A stretch of 7,057 nt of DNA, from positions 1 through 7,057 of the forward strand of contig CAMOHV010000054.1 of assembly GCA_946615275.1 (NCBI GenBank). Reading direction: 5' to 3'. The notes below the pieces were generated by a model. That model was not told the origin of the DNA. It made no database searches and was given only the letters and a program-made list of their open reading frames with translations. The position numbers were made by a program, and so were the translations under genes. Origin of the DNA: an uncultured Verrucomicrobiota bacterium (lineage in GTDB: Bacteria > Verrucomicrobiota > Kiritimatiellia > RFP12 > UBA1067). Below, piece by piece: positions 1 to 6,569 of the stretch. Positions within the stretch are counted from its first letter, which is position 1, and each line of letters starts with the position of its first letter.

Positions 1-59
<59 letters not shown>

Positions 60-61
60 CC

Positions 62-1279
62 ATGAATGGACTAGTCGCAATGTCGATCGCGGCGGCGCTC
101 ATCGCAGTCTCCGCGCGCGATCTCCCGCCTTCGCCGGACAGCCTGAACGGGCGGCGCGTCGAGCGCGTCGAGAAGACCTACGGTGCCGAGTTCGGCTACA
201 AGGCCCCCGTGAAGGAGGTCTATCTCGTGCAGCACCCCGTACCGGGCAAGGAGGGCAAGGGGCGTCCGCTCTACGTGGTCCTGCACTCCGCCGGGCACGA
301 TGCCGTCTCCGCGCTCCTCTGCACGCGCACGCCCAACAACCATGACATATACCGCGCGCCAGACGACTTCTACGCCCTCTACCTTGACTGCCGCATGGCC
401 ACCTCGACCGACTGGTGGTGGGGCTCGAACCACAACGGCGGCCTAGCCCTCTCCCCCTGCGAGCGGCGCCTCCTCGCCACCATCGAGGAGGTCGTAGTGA
501 AATACTCCATAGACCGCGACCGCATCTATCTCAGTGGCAACTCCATGGGCGGATCAGGCACGCTCGGCCTGGGGCTTAGGCACGGCAACGTGTTCGCCGC
601 CATAAAGGCGAACGTCCCCGCGCTCGTCAAGCACGCCAGCTCGCGCATGGGCTGGGACATGGAGAGGGACGCAGACGCCCCCGGCGTAGACATCTCCGCC
701 TTCCCCGATCCTCCGGCTCTCGTGGACTACTCCGCCCCCAACGACGAGAAGTGGTCCACCGGCCACGAGCACCTGATTGCCATGATGCGCGCGCGCAAGT
801 ATCCCTGGATGCTGCTCTGGGCCGACTTCAAGCACGCCAACAACGACTCCGTGATGCTCGCCAAGAACGACATCATCCACGCCCTAGACTGGACGAGCAT
901 CCGCAAATGCGACGTCCTCCCTGTCTTCACCAACGCCTCCTGCGACGATTCCAGCCCGTGGCCCGACCACCGCGATTCGTCGGCTCCCGGCCAGATAAAC
1001 GGCTTCTTCCGCTGGTCGGACGGCAAGGCGTCCGCCTCGTCCGTCTCGGTGAACCTCTTCCTCGCCGACCTCAAGAGCAAGCACTTCACCGTTCCGGAGA
1101 GCGCCGTCGTGGATGTCTCGCTGCGGCGCGTCGGGCCATTCAAGGTGAAGTGCGGCGACAGTGTCTCATGGAAGTTCGGCGGCAGGTCAGGCACGGCGGT
1201 GGTTGGCGCCGACGGCCTTGTGACAGTCCACGGCCTTGCCATCTCCAAGGCCCCCCAGACGCTCGTCGTCTCGCGCTGA
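62..1279 (+). CDS. Secreted alpha/beta-hydrolase (PHB-depolymerase/feruloyl-esterase-like), with C-terminal beta domain
   Basis: A 405-residue serine hydrolase, probably an exported esterase. I chose ATG 62 because the longer reading frame (from position 5) overlaps the SEC-C gene and reads as non-signal sequence. From 62 the protein begins with a hydrophobic stretch, MNGLVAMSIAAALIAVSA, which looks like a signal peptide cut near residue 18, though it lacks the usual basic n-region. ATG 80 is an alternative; neither start has a clear Shine-Dalgarno. The hydrolase core runs to about residue 280: a strand followed by HSAG (oxyanion-hole region), the nucleophile elbow GNSMGG with Ser161, a candidate acid Asp228 in PNDEKW and a candidate His258 in FKHAN. 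The elbow and its surroundings resemble the PHB-depolymerase-type esterase family (includes feruloyl and acetylxylan esterases). Residues from about 285 to 405 form a Ser/Val-rich, probably all-beta domain that I do not recognise. Substrate is unknown. The gene sits just before a glycosidase operon but is separated from it by a promoter. Confidence 0.8.
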   Translation: MNGLVAMSIAAALIAVSARDLPPSPDSLNGRRVERVEKTYGAEFGYKAPVKEVYLVQHPVPGKEGKGRPLYVVLHSAGHDAVSALLCTRTPNNHDIYRAPDDFYALYLDCRMATSTDWWWGSNHNGGLALSPCERRLLATIEEVVVKYSIDRDRIYLSGNSMGGSGTLGLGLRHGNVFAAIKANVPALVKHASSRMGWDMERDADAPGVDISAFPDPPALVDYSAPNDEKWSTGHEHLIAMMRARKYPWMLLWADFKHANNDSVMLAKNDIIHALDWTSIRKCDVLPVFTNASCDDSSPWPDHRDSSAPGQINGFFRWSDGKASASSVSVNLFLADLKSKHFTVPESAVVDVSLRRVGPFKVKCGDSVSWKFGGRSGTAVVGADGLVTVHGLAISKAPQTLVVSR

Positions 1280-1310
1280 AGTGCCGCCTCGGCGTCGCGC
1301 AAGTTTCGTT

Positions 1311-1367
1311 TCCTCTCATTTCCTCTCATTGTTTATCCCGCACATGTCATGCGGGTTATGGTATAAT
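1311..1367 (+). promoter_or_regulatory. Promoter of the GH2-kinase-GH31 operon with twin CTCATT repeats
   Basis: Two identical 10-bp copies of TCCTCTCATT lie head to tail at 1311-1320 and 1321-1330. A perfect -10 hexamer, TATAAT, is at 1362-1367 and is preceded by TG plus one base (extended -10). No convincing -35 hexamer lies 16-18 bp upstream; that interval is taken by an inverted repeat (1337-1355). The same arrangement of two 10-bp-phased CTCATT repeats upstream of TATAAT is found again at the right end of the window, which supports a real promoter architecture. The predicted transcription start falls at about 1374, on or next to the first ATG of the GH2 gene. Confidence 0.7.
1337..1355. 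promoter_or_regulatory. Operator-like inverted repeat CCCGCA-N7-TGCGGG
   Basis: CCCGCA at 1337-1342 and TGCGGG at 1350-1355 are perfect reverse complements separated by 7 bp. The repeat ends 6 bp before TATAAT and covers the place where a -35 element would be, the classical site for a repressor or a class II activator. It is not followed by a T-run, so it is unlikely to be the terminator of the hydrolase gene. The other promoter in the window (6982-7048) lacks this palindrome, which suggests operon-specific control, for example by the sugar released. The regulator is not in the window. Confidence 0.5.
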
Positions 1368-1373
1368 AGGCCA

Positions 1374-3017
1374 ATGCAAAAGCCCATGAAATACATATTG
1401 GCAGGTTCAATGTGCGCGGCGGTGGCCGCGTTTGCGGACATCGACCTTGGCGGAAGCTGGTCCTTCCGCTTCGAGGAGGACAGCCCGCTCGAGGAGGTCG
1501 CGAAGGGCGACTTCGCGGCGACGGACGTCGTGCCCGTCCCGGCGTGCTACGACATGCTGCCCAAGTGGTACATGAAGCGCGGCACGGGCCTCTACCGGCG
1601 CGAGTTCACACTGGAGGCGCCGATGTCGGACGCCGTCCTTGTCGTGGACGGCATGGGCGTGCGCGCGAAGTTCGAGCTGGACGGCAAGGACCTGGGGCTC
1701 CATCCGTATCCATACGCGCGCCTTGAGATACCGGTAGGCCCGCTCTCGGCCGGCGAGCACGTCGTCTTCGCCGCCGTCGACAACATCCTCGAATGGCCGC
1801 GCGTGAAGATGGCGCGCCCGTACTACGACTTCTACCTCTACGGCGGGTTCTACCACGGCGTGAAGCTCGTGGAGAGGCGCCCGAAGGTGTTCGTCCGCAC
1901 CCTCGACTACAAGACGGGGAAGATAGAGGTGGAGATCGAGGGCGGGGCCAAGGATGTGCGCACGGTCCCGGACTTCAAGCTGTGGAGCCCCGATGCCCCG
2001 AACCTCACCACCATCGACGTGGCCGGGCGCAAGGTGCGCTTCGGCATCCGGCAGATCGAGGCGAAGGAGGGCAGGCTCTACCTGAACGGCAAGGAGCTGT
2101 TCCTGAAGGGCTTCAACCGCCACGAGTCGGAATGGCTCAACGGCGCGGCGACGGGCGAGGCGCTGATGCTGCAGGACATCCAGCGCCTCAAGGCGCTCGG
2201 CGGGAACTTCATACGCGGCGCGCACTACCAGCAGTGCGAGCGGTTCCTCGACCTCTGCGACGAGAATGGAGTGCTTGTGTGGGAGGAGTCGCTTGGATGG
2301 GGGAACGGACAGAACTATGTGAACAATTCGTTTCCCCCGAACGAGCTGAAGGACGCCGAGTTCTGCGAAATGCAGGTACGCCAGACGCGCGACATGGTGC
2401 GCGCGAGCTTCAACCACCCCTCGGTGATCATTCATGGCTTCCTCAACGAGTGCGCGAGCAACAAGCCTGAATGCAAGGCGCTGGTGGACAGGCTCATAGA
2501 GACGATCCGCGCCGAGCGGTCGGGCCGGCTCATAACGTTCGCGTGCAACATCTGCAAGACCGACGTCTGCAACGCCAACACCGACCTCGTCTCGATCAAC
2601 GCCTATCCGGGGACAATTCCGATGAAGCCCGGGACGGCGGCTGAGCTGGCCGAGAAGGTGCGCACGGAGTTCAACGAGAAGGTGGCGATGTTCCGCAGGC
2701 GCTATCCGGAAAAGCCGATCATGGTCTCCGAGTGCGGCTGCGGGGCGGTCTTCGGCATGCGCGGGGAGTACGCCTCGCCAAACACCGAGGAGTTCCAGGA
2801 CGAGTATCTGAAGGACATAATGGAGACTCTCTGGGCCAATCCCGACGTGGTGGGCTTCGCGATCTGGCAGATGAACGACGGCCGCACGCGCGAGCGCTTC
2901 GAGGCGAAGACCGTCTCGGCGATGTTCGGCGGGTCCGTGGCCGGCGTGTTCGACCGCCAGCGCCGCCCGAAGCTCTCCGCCGAGACGGTGCGCAGGTACT
3001 TCAACATGAAACCATGA
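1374..3017 (+). CDS. Glycoside hydrolase family 2 protein (beta-galactosidase/beta-glucuronidase-like), exported
   Basis: A 547-residue retaining beta-glycosidase. ATG 1374 is the first start after the promoter; ATG 1386 (MKYILAGS) is equally possible. Either gives a signal peptide ending near AAFA-DIDL. Domains in order: N-terminal sugar-binding sandwich (about residues 22-165), a short Ig-like domain (about 168-226, containing LWSPDAPN), then a TIM barrel beginning at the family hallmark KGFNRHE. The acid/base is Glu359 in HGFLNE and the nucleophile is Glu453 in MVSECG, the usual GH2 pair. The barrel ends with FAIWQMNDG and GVFDRQRRPK. Where beta-glucuronidases carry the NxK carboxylate-binding motif, this protein has Ser521-Val-Ala, so glucuronide specificity is doubtful. 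It is shorter than the usual ~600 residues, mainly in the Ig-like domain. It is the first gene of the operon; its stop is 8 bp before the kinase start. It probably removes terminal beta-linked sugars in the periplasm or outside the cell. Family is sure, substrate is not. Confidence 0.9.
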   Translation: MQKPMKYILAGSMCAAVAAFADIDLGGSWSFRFEEDSPLEEVAKGDFAATDVVPVPACYDMLPKWYMKRGTGLYRREFTLEAPMSDAVLVVDGMGVRAKFELDGKDLGLHPYPYARLEIPVGPLSAGEHVVFAAVDNILEWPRVKMARPYYDFYLYGGFYHGVKLVERRPKVFVRTLDYKTGKIEVEIEGGAKDVRTVPDFKLWSPDAPNLTTIDVAGRKVRFGIRQIEAKEGRLYLNGKELFLKGFNRHESEWLNGAATGEALMLQDIQRLKALGGNFIRGAHYQQCERFLDLCDENGVLVWEESLGWGNGQNYVNNSFPPNELKDAEFCEMQVRQTRDMVRASFNHPSVIIHGFLNECASNKPECKALVDRLIETIRAERSGRLITFACNICKTDVCNANTDLVSINAYPGTIPMKPGTAAELAEKVRTEFNEKVAMFRRRYPEKPIMVSECGCGAVFGMRGEYASPNTEEFQDEYLKDIMETLWANPDVVGFAIWQMNDGRTRERFEAKTVSAMFGGSVAGVFDRQRRPKLSAETVRRYFNMKP

Positions 3018-3019
3018 GG
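3016..3019 (+). promoter_or_regulatory. Shine-Dalgarno GAGG that favours ATG 3026 for the kinase
   Basis: GAGG at 3016-3019 sits 6 bp before ATG 3026, good spacing. The competing in-frame ATG at 3014 overlaps the GH2 stop (ATGA) but has no ribosome-binding site. Starting at 3026 also gives the usual FGGY N-terminus, in which the first strand begins within a few residues of the initiator Met (MRLLLGIDYGT). Overlap with the GH2 stop suggests translational coupling. Confidence 0.55.
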
Positions 3020-3025
3020 GGCGAG

Positions 3026-4765
3026 ATGAGACTGCTGCTTGGCATAGACTACGGAACAGGCGGATGCAAGGTCACCGCGCTATTCGAGGACGGCTCGTTC
3101 GCGGGAGAGGCGAGCGTTGAGTATCCAACATACCACGACCACCCCGGCTGGAGCGAGCAGGATCCGCAGGACTGGTGGACTTCGCTATGCGCCGCCCTCA
3201 GGAAGCTCGCCGGGAAGGGGATTGACCTCTCGCAGGTGGCCGCCTGCGCGCTCGACGGCTCCACGCACAACGCCGTGCTGCTGGGATCCTCCGGCTCCGC
3301 GGCGCTCGACGCCGTCCTGGCGGACAGGTCCTTCAGGCCGGTCCGCCGCACGATCATGTGGACCGACCAGCGCTCCACCGCCGAGTGCGAGGCGCTCAGG
3401 GCCGGCTGGAGCGAGAGGATATTCTCCACATGCTACCAGATGCCCGCGCCCACCTGGACGCTTCCGCAGATGATGTGGCTCAAGGCGAACGAGCCCGACG
3501 CGCTCGCGAAGACGGAGCACGTCCTCTTCGTGAAGGACTATGTCCGCTACCTCCTCACCGGCGAGGCCGCCACCGACCACATCGAGGCGCAGGGCACGCT
3601 ATTCTTCGACATGGCGAAGAACGAATGGGATCCCGACCTCGTCCAGATGGCCGGGCTGAGCCTGGCCAAGCTCCCCCGCCTCATTTCCCCCACCGACGTC
3701 GCCGGCCACGTCACCGCGGCGGCGTCCGCCGCAACTGGCCTTCCCGAGGGCATGCCTGTCGTGTGCGGCTCCTCGGACAGCGCCGTGGAGGACTACGGCG
3801 CGGGGGCCGTAGAGCCTGGCGATCTAATCATCAAGCTCGCCACGGCCGGAAACGTCAACTCCATGACCGCCGCCGCCCATCCCCATCCGAAGACGCTCAC
3901 CTACTCGCACATCGTGCCGGGGATGTGGTATTCAGTCTCCGCCACGAACGCCGCCGCGCTCTGCATGCGGTGGCTCCGCGATGCGTTTTTCCAGCTGGAG
4001 GCAGGGGAGACGATTAAATCGGCGGCTACGCCGCCTGTAAATTGCCTTGCTTCGCAAGGCTTTAAATCGGCTGCTTCGCAGCCTGTAAATGCGAAGACGA
4101 AATTTAACGATTTAAAGGTCGGCGAAGCCGACCGATTTAAAGCCGCCGCAGGCGGCGATTTAACCCTTAAAGCCGCCGCAGGCGGCGATTTAACCCTTAA
4201 AGCCGCCGCAGGCGGCGATTTAAACCTCTACGCGCTTATTGATGAGGAAGCGTCTGGTTCACCAATCGGTTCCAACGGCGTCTTCTTCCATCCCTACCTC
4301 CAGGGCGAGAGGTGCCCGTACTGGGACGCGAATCTCAGGGCGTCGTTCACAGGCGTGTCGATATCCTCCACGCGCGGCGACTTCGCCCGCGCGGTGATGG
4401 AGGGCGTTGCGTTCTCGCTCAGGGACTGCTACCGCACGCTCGAGGAGATGAAGCTCCCCGTGAGGCGCATCTTCCTCATAGGCGGCGGGGCGCGCTCGCG
4501 CCTCTGGAGCGAGATCGTCGCGAACGTGTTCAACTGCACGGTCGCGGTGCCGACGCCAGGCGACGCCAGCTTCGGCGCGTGCCTCCTCGCGGGCGCGGGC
4601 GTGGGGATGTTCTCCGACGTCAAGGACGCCGTGGCGAAGTGCCTCCACATAGACCGCACCATCGCGCCCGACCCGTCCGTCGCCGCGCAGTACGACCATC
4701 TGTTCACCTGCTACCGGAGGATCCACGACGCGCTCGCTCCGGTGTATGTGCCAAGAAAGGACTGA
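3026..4765 (+). CDS. FGGY-family carbohydrate kinase (xylulokinase-like) with an in-frame palindromic insert
   Basis: A 579-residue cytoplasmic ATP-dependent sugar kinase with no signal peptide. The N-terminal FGGY lobe starts with LLGIDYGTGGCK (phosphate-binding Asp8) and includes MWTDQRS and QGTLFFDM, both at positions typical of xylulokinases. The catalytic base is probably Asp251 in CGSSDSAVEDYGAG. The C-terminal lobe has PYLQGERCPYWD, RAVMEGVAFSLRD and the ATP-binding LIGGGARSRLW (Gly486 onward). FGGY kinases are normally about 480-520 residues. The excess is explained by residues 330-400, a repetitive segment (KAAAGGDLTL repeated) coded by a palindrome cluster at 4013-4225. It lies in the loop between WLRDAFF and LYALIDEEA, so the fold should survive. 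By similarity the substrate would be D-xylulose or a related ketose, but L-ribulo-, fuculo- or other FGGY specificities cannot be excluded. It lies between two glycosidase genes in the same operon. Confidence 0.88.
   Translation: MRLLLGIDYGTGGCKVTALFEDGSFAGEASVEYPTYHDHPGWSEQDPQDWWTSLCAALRKLAGKGIDLSQVAACALDGSTHNAVLLGSSGSAALDAVLADRSFRPVRRTIMWTDQRSTAECEALRAGWSERIFSTCYQMPAPTWTLPQMMWLKANEPDALAKTEHVLFVKDYVRYLLTGEAATDHIEAQGTLFFDMAKNEWDPDLVQMAGLSLAKLPRLISPTDVAGHVTAAASAATGLPEGMPVVCGSSDSAVEDYGAGAVEPGDLIIKLATAGNVNSMTAAAHPHPKTLTYSHIVPGMWYSVSATNAAALCMRWLRDAFFQLEAGETIKSAATPPVNCLASQGFKSAASQPVNAKTKFNDLKVGEADRFKAAAGGDLTLKAAAGGDLTLKAAAGGDLNLYALIDEEASGSPIGSNGVFFHPYLQGERCPYWDANLRASFTGVSISSTRGDFARAVMEGVAFSLRDCYRTLEEMKLPVRRIFLIGGGARSRLWSEIVANVFNCTVAVPTPGDASFGACLLAGAGVGMFSDVKDAVAKCLHIDRTIAPDPSVAAQYDHLFTCYRRIHDALAPVYVPRKD
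4013..4225. repeat. Cluster of seven TTTAAA-linked palindromic units inside the kinase gene
   Basis: Seven hairpin units follow one another, stem / 3-nt loop / stem. Unit 1: GGCGGC-TAC-GCCGCC (4021-4035). Unit 2: GCCTTGC-TTC-GCAAGGC (4044-4060). Unit 3: GGCTGC-TTC-GCAGCC (4069-4083). Unit 4: GGTCGGC-GAA-GCCGACC (4117-4133). Units 5-7: GCCGCC-GCA-GGCGGC (4142-4156, 4172-4186, 4202-4216). Linkers are variants of TTTAAATC or its complement GATTTAAA, with TGTAAAT after units 1 and 3. Units 4-7 run in the opposite orientation to units 1 and 3. Read with the TTTAAATC side first, the loops of units 1 and 3-7 are all TNC, and unit 2 has TTC as written. The AT-rich linkers contrast sharply with the GC-rich host gene. 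The whole block is 213 bp (71 codons) and is open in the kinase frame. It looks like serial insertions of a small mobile or self-propagating palindrome. Confidence 0.85.
4142..4216. repeat. 30-bp tandem repeat, 2.5 copies, within the palindrome cluster
   Basis: The 30-bp unit starting at 4142 is repeated exactly at 4172, and a third copy starts at 4202 and stays identical through its hairpin and following GATTTAA. Each unit is one hairpin GCCGCC-GCA-GGCGGC plus a linker GATTTAA-CCC-TTAAA, and codes for ten residues, KAAAGGDLTL. The identity of the copies points to recent tandem duplication, newer than the divergent units on the left. Confidence 0.9.
4756..4761 (+). promoter_or_regulatory. Shine-Dalgarno AAAGGA of the GH31 gene
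   Basis: AAAGGA lies 9 bp before ATG 4771 and within the last codons of the kinase gene. It supports the 4771 start over any upstream in-frame start; the nearby ATG at 4766 is in another frame. Confidence 0.6.
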
Positions 4766-4770
4766 ATGCA

Positions 4771-6402
4771 ATGAAGAAGCTGATCGCGCTCGCCGCTCTG
4801 GCGGCGCATGGAGCGTTCGCCGGCACGACGACCGTCAAGATCGCCGAGGGCGAGAACTGGTGGGGCGCGGCCAACTATTTCGGGCGGCAGATGCCGTTCA
4901 CCGCGAACACCAGGCTCTCCGTGGATCTCAGGAAGAGCAACTACCACAACCAGTGCGCGTCGCTCCTCCTTTCCGACCGCGGCCGCATGATGTGGTCCGA
5001 CGGCCAGTCGACGATATCCTTCAAGGACGGGTCGATCACGATGGACGCAGATGCGGAGATCGTCGTGGAGACCGCCGCCGAGAGGTCGCTTCCCGGGGCG
5101 TACCGCCACGCAATGCGCAGGTGGTTTCCGCCGTCGGGCAGGTCCCCCGACCCGCTCTTCTTCACGGCTCCGCAGCTGAACACGTGGATCGAGCTCACCT
5201 ACCACCAGAACCAGAAGGACATCCTCGCCTACGCGAAGTCCATGCTGGAGCACGGCATTCCGCCCGGCGTCCTGATGATCGACGACACATGGCAGGCCGG
5301 ATACGGCGACTGGCGGTTCGAGCCATCGCGATTCCCCGATCCGAAGGCGATGGTGGACGAGCTCCACAAGATGGGCTACAAGGTGATGCTGTGGATGTGT
5401 CCGTACGTTGGCATGGACATACCGGCGTACCGGCGGATCGCGTGGGGGAGGAATCCCGACGACGTGCGCGGATATCCCGCGAAGGGCGGATTCCTCTCCG
5501 ACGTGCGGAGGTCCGGCGGCAAGATGGTCTCCACCAACACCCCGAAGCCGTGCAAGTGGTGGAACGGCGTCTCTGCGTTCCTCGACTTCTCGCATCCCAA
5601 CGCGAACGCATGGTTCACGGAGACGCTGGACGGGCTGGTGAGGGATTTCGGCGTCGACGGCTTCAAGCTCGACGGCGCGGACCTCTCCGCGTACGATCTG
5701 ACAGACCGCAGGGCGGTCGACCCGAAGGCCACCAACGGGTCCCTCAACAACGGCTACTGCGCATACGCGCTCAAGTACCCTTTCTGCGAAGTGCGCAACA
5801 CATGGCGCATGCAGCAGCTGCCCGTGGTGGTGCGCCTGCACGACAAGCAGCACAATTGGGAGGCGCTTTCGAGGATCGTCGCCGACATGCTGGGCGCGGG
5901 GATCCTCGGGCAGCCCTTCATCTGCCCGGACATGGTCGGCGGCGGCGAATGGACCGCGTTCATCCCCGGTTCGCCGTTCGATCCGGAGCTGTTCGTAAGG
6001 TCCGCGCAGATACATGCGCTCTGCCCGATGATGCAGATATCGGCCTCGCCGTGGCGCGTCCTCGACGCGCGCCACCAGTCCGCCTTCAAGAAGGCGGTGG
6101 AGGTGCGCCAGAGGTTCGCCGCCAGGATCGCCGCGCTCGCGAAGAGGGCGGGCGAGGACGGCGAGCCCATCCTGAGAAGCCTCGAGTACAACCATCCCGG
6201 GCAGGGCTATGCCTCGGTGATAGACGAATTCATGATGGGCGAAGATATTCTCGTCGCCCCGGTGATGAAGAAGGGCGCCACTTCGCGCGAGGTGACGCTG
6301 CCGCCGGGAAGGTGGCGCGACGCGAACGGCGTGGTGCATGAGGGGCCGGCGAAGATCACCGTCCCCGCGCCGCTCGAGTGCCTCCCGTACTTCGAGCGGT
6401 AG
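4771..6402 (+). CDS. Exported glycoside hydrolase family 31 enzyme (TIM barrel, MYORG-like subgroup)
   Basis: A 543-residue retaining alpha-glycosidase. It starts with a classical signal peptide, MKKLIALAALAAHGAFA, with cleavage after residue 17. The N-terminal part (about 18-130) is the beta-sandwich typical of GH31 enzymes, with WWGAANYFG and a SLLLSDRGRMMWSD stretch. The barrel begins near LNTWIELTYHQNQKD and contains MIDDTW (Asp171-Asp172) and KVMLWMCPYV. The likely nucleophile is Asp301 in GFKLDGAD, and the likely acid/base is Asp387 in PFICPDMVGGGEW, a very typical GH31 motif. The C-terminal strand domain includes GEDILVAPVM and PPGRWRD, common to GH31. The KLDGAD nucleophile motif places it with the subgroup that includes human MYORG rather than the classical alpha-glucosidases (WxDMNE). 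Substrate could be alpha-galactosides, alpha-glucosides or alpha-xylosides. It follows the kinase by 5 bp and is the last gene of the operon. Confidence 0.9.
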   Translation: MKKLIALAALAAHGAFAGTTTVKIAEGENWWGAANYFGRQMPFTANTRLSVDLRKSNYHNQCASLLLSDRGRMMWSDGQSTISFKDGSITMDADAEIVVETAAERSLPGAYRHAMRRWFPPSGRSPDPLFFTAPQLNTWIELTYHQNQKDILAYAKSMLEHGIPPGVLMIDDTWQAGYGDWRFEPSRFPDPKAMVDELHKMGYKVMLWMCPYVGMDIPAYRRIAWGRNPDDVRGYPAKGGFLSDVRRSGGKMVSTNTPKPCKWWNGVSAFLDFSHPNANAWFTETLDGLVRDFGVDGFKLDGADLSAYDLTDRRAVDPKATNGSLNNGYCAYALKYPFCEVRNTWRMQQLPVVVRLHDKQHNWEALSRIVADMLGAGILGQPFICPDMVGGGEWTAFIPGSPFDPELFVRSAQIHALCPMMQISASPWRVLDARHQSAFKKAVEVRQRFAARIAALAKRAGEDGEPILRSLEYNHPGQGYASVIDEFMMGEDILVAPVMKKGATSREVTLPPGRWRDANGVVHEGPAKITVPAPLECLPYFER

Positions 6403-6519
6403 GCTGCGCCGCCCTGCCAAGTTTTACATGAACCAGATGCGCCCAACCGACAGTTTGGGGCAATGTGTCGCTGAAATGTGGATACAGAGGGAATTCGGCG
6501 TTTTACATTTGCCTTGAAT

Positions 6520-6546
6520 GAAAAATGGTGGAGGTTCCCCATTTTC
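6520..6546 (+). terminator. Possible intrinsic terminator of the operon
   Basis: GAAAAATGG (6520-6528) can pair with CCATTTTC (6539-6546), leaving one A bulged and a loop of about 10 nt. The 3' arm ends in TTTT, so the A-tract and T-tract would allow termination from either strand. It lies 118 bp after the GH31 stop, the stem is AT-rich and no further T-run follows, so this is a modest candidate. Confidence 0.35.
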
Positions 6547-6569
6547 TCGTGCATGAAGACAAAGTGCCT

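Noticed and set aside
1283..1305. Terminator after the hydrolase gene (GCCG-CCT-CGGC)
   Set aside because: A 4-bp stem without a T-tract is too weak to support.
4013..4225. CRISPR array
   Set aside because: The repeats are short hairpins with AT linkers of 5-20 bp, not constant repeats with unique spacers of about 30 bp, and they are read as protein.
4711..6420. A 569-codon open frame on the - strand covering the entire GH31 gene, and a similar 342-codon one opposite the GH2 gene (1407-2435)
   Set aside because: Both are products of strong GC-biased codon use; their translations are His/Arg/Val-rich low-complexity sequence with no family motifs, while the + strand frames have clear catalytic motifs.
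6430..6470. Terminator hairpin just after the GH31 gene, pairing GCCCAA with TTTGGGGC
   Set aside because: The stem is short and bulged and no T-run follows; the AT-flanked hairpin at 6520-6546 is a better though still weak candidate.
6207..6554. A 115-codon - strand open frame running from the intergenic region into the GH31 gene
   Set aside because: It overlaps a well-supported gene antisense and its translation shows no recognisable feature.
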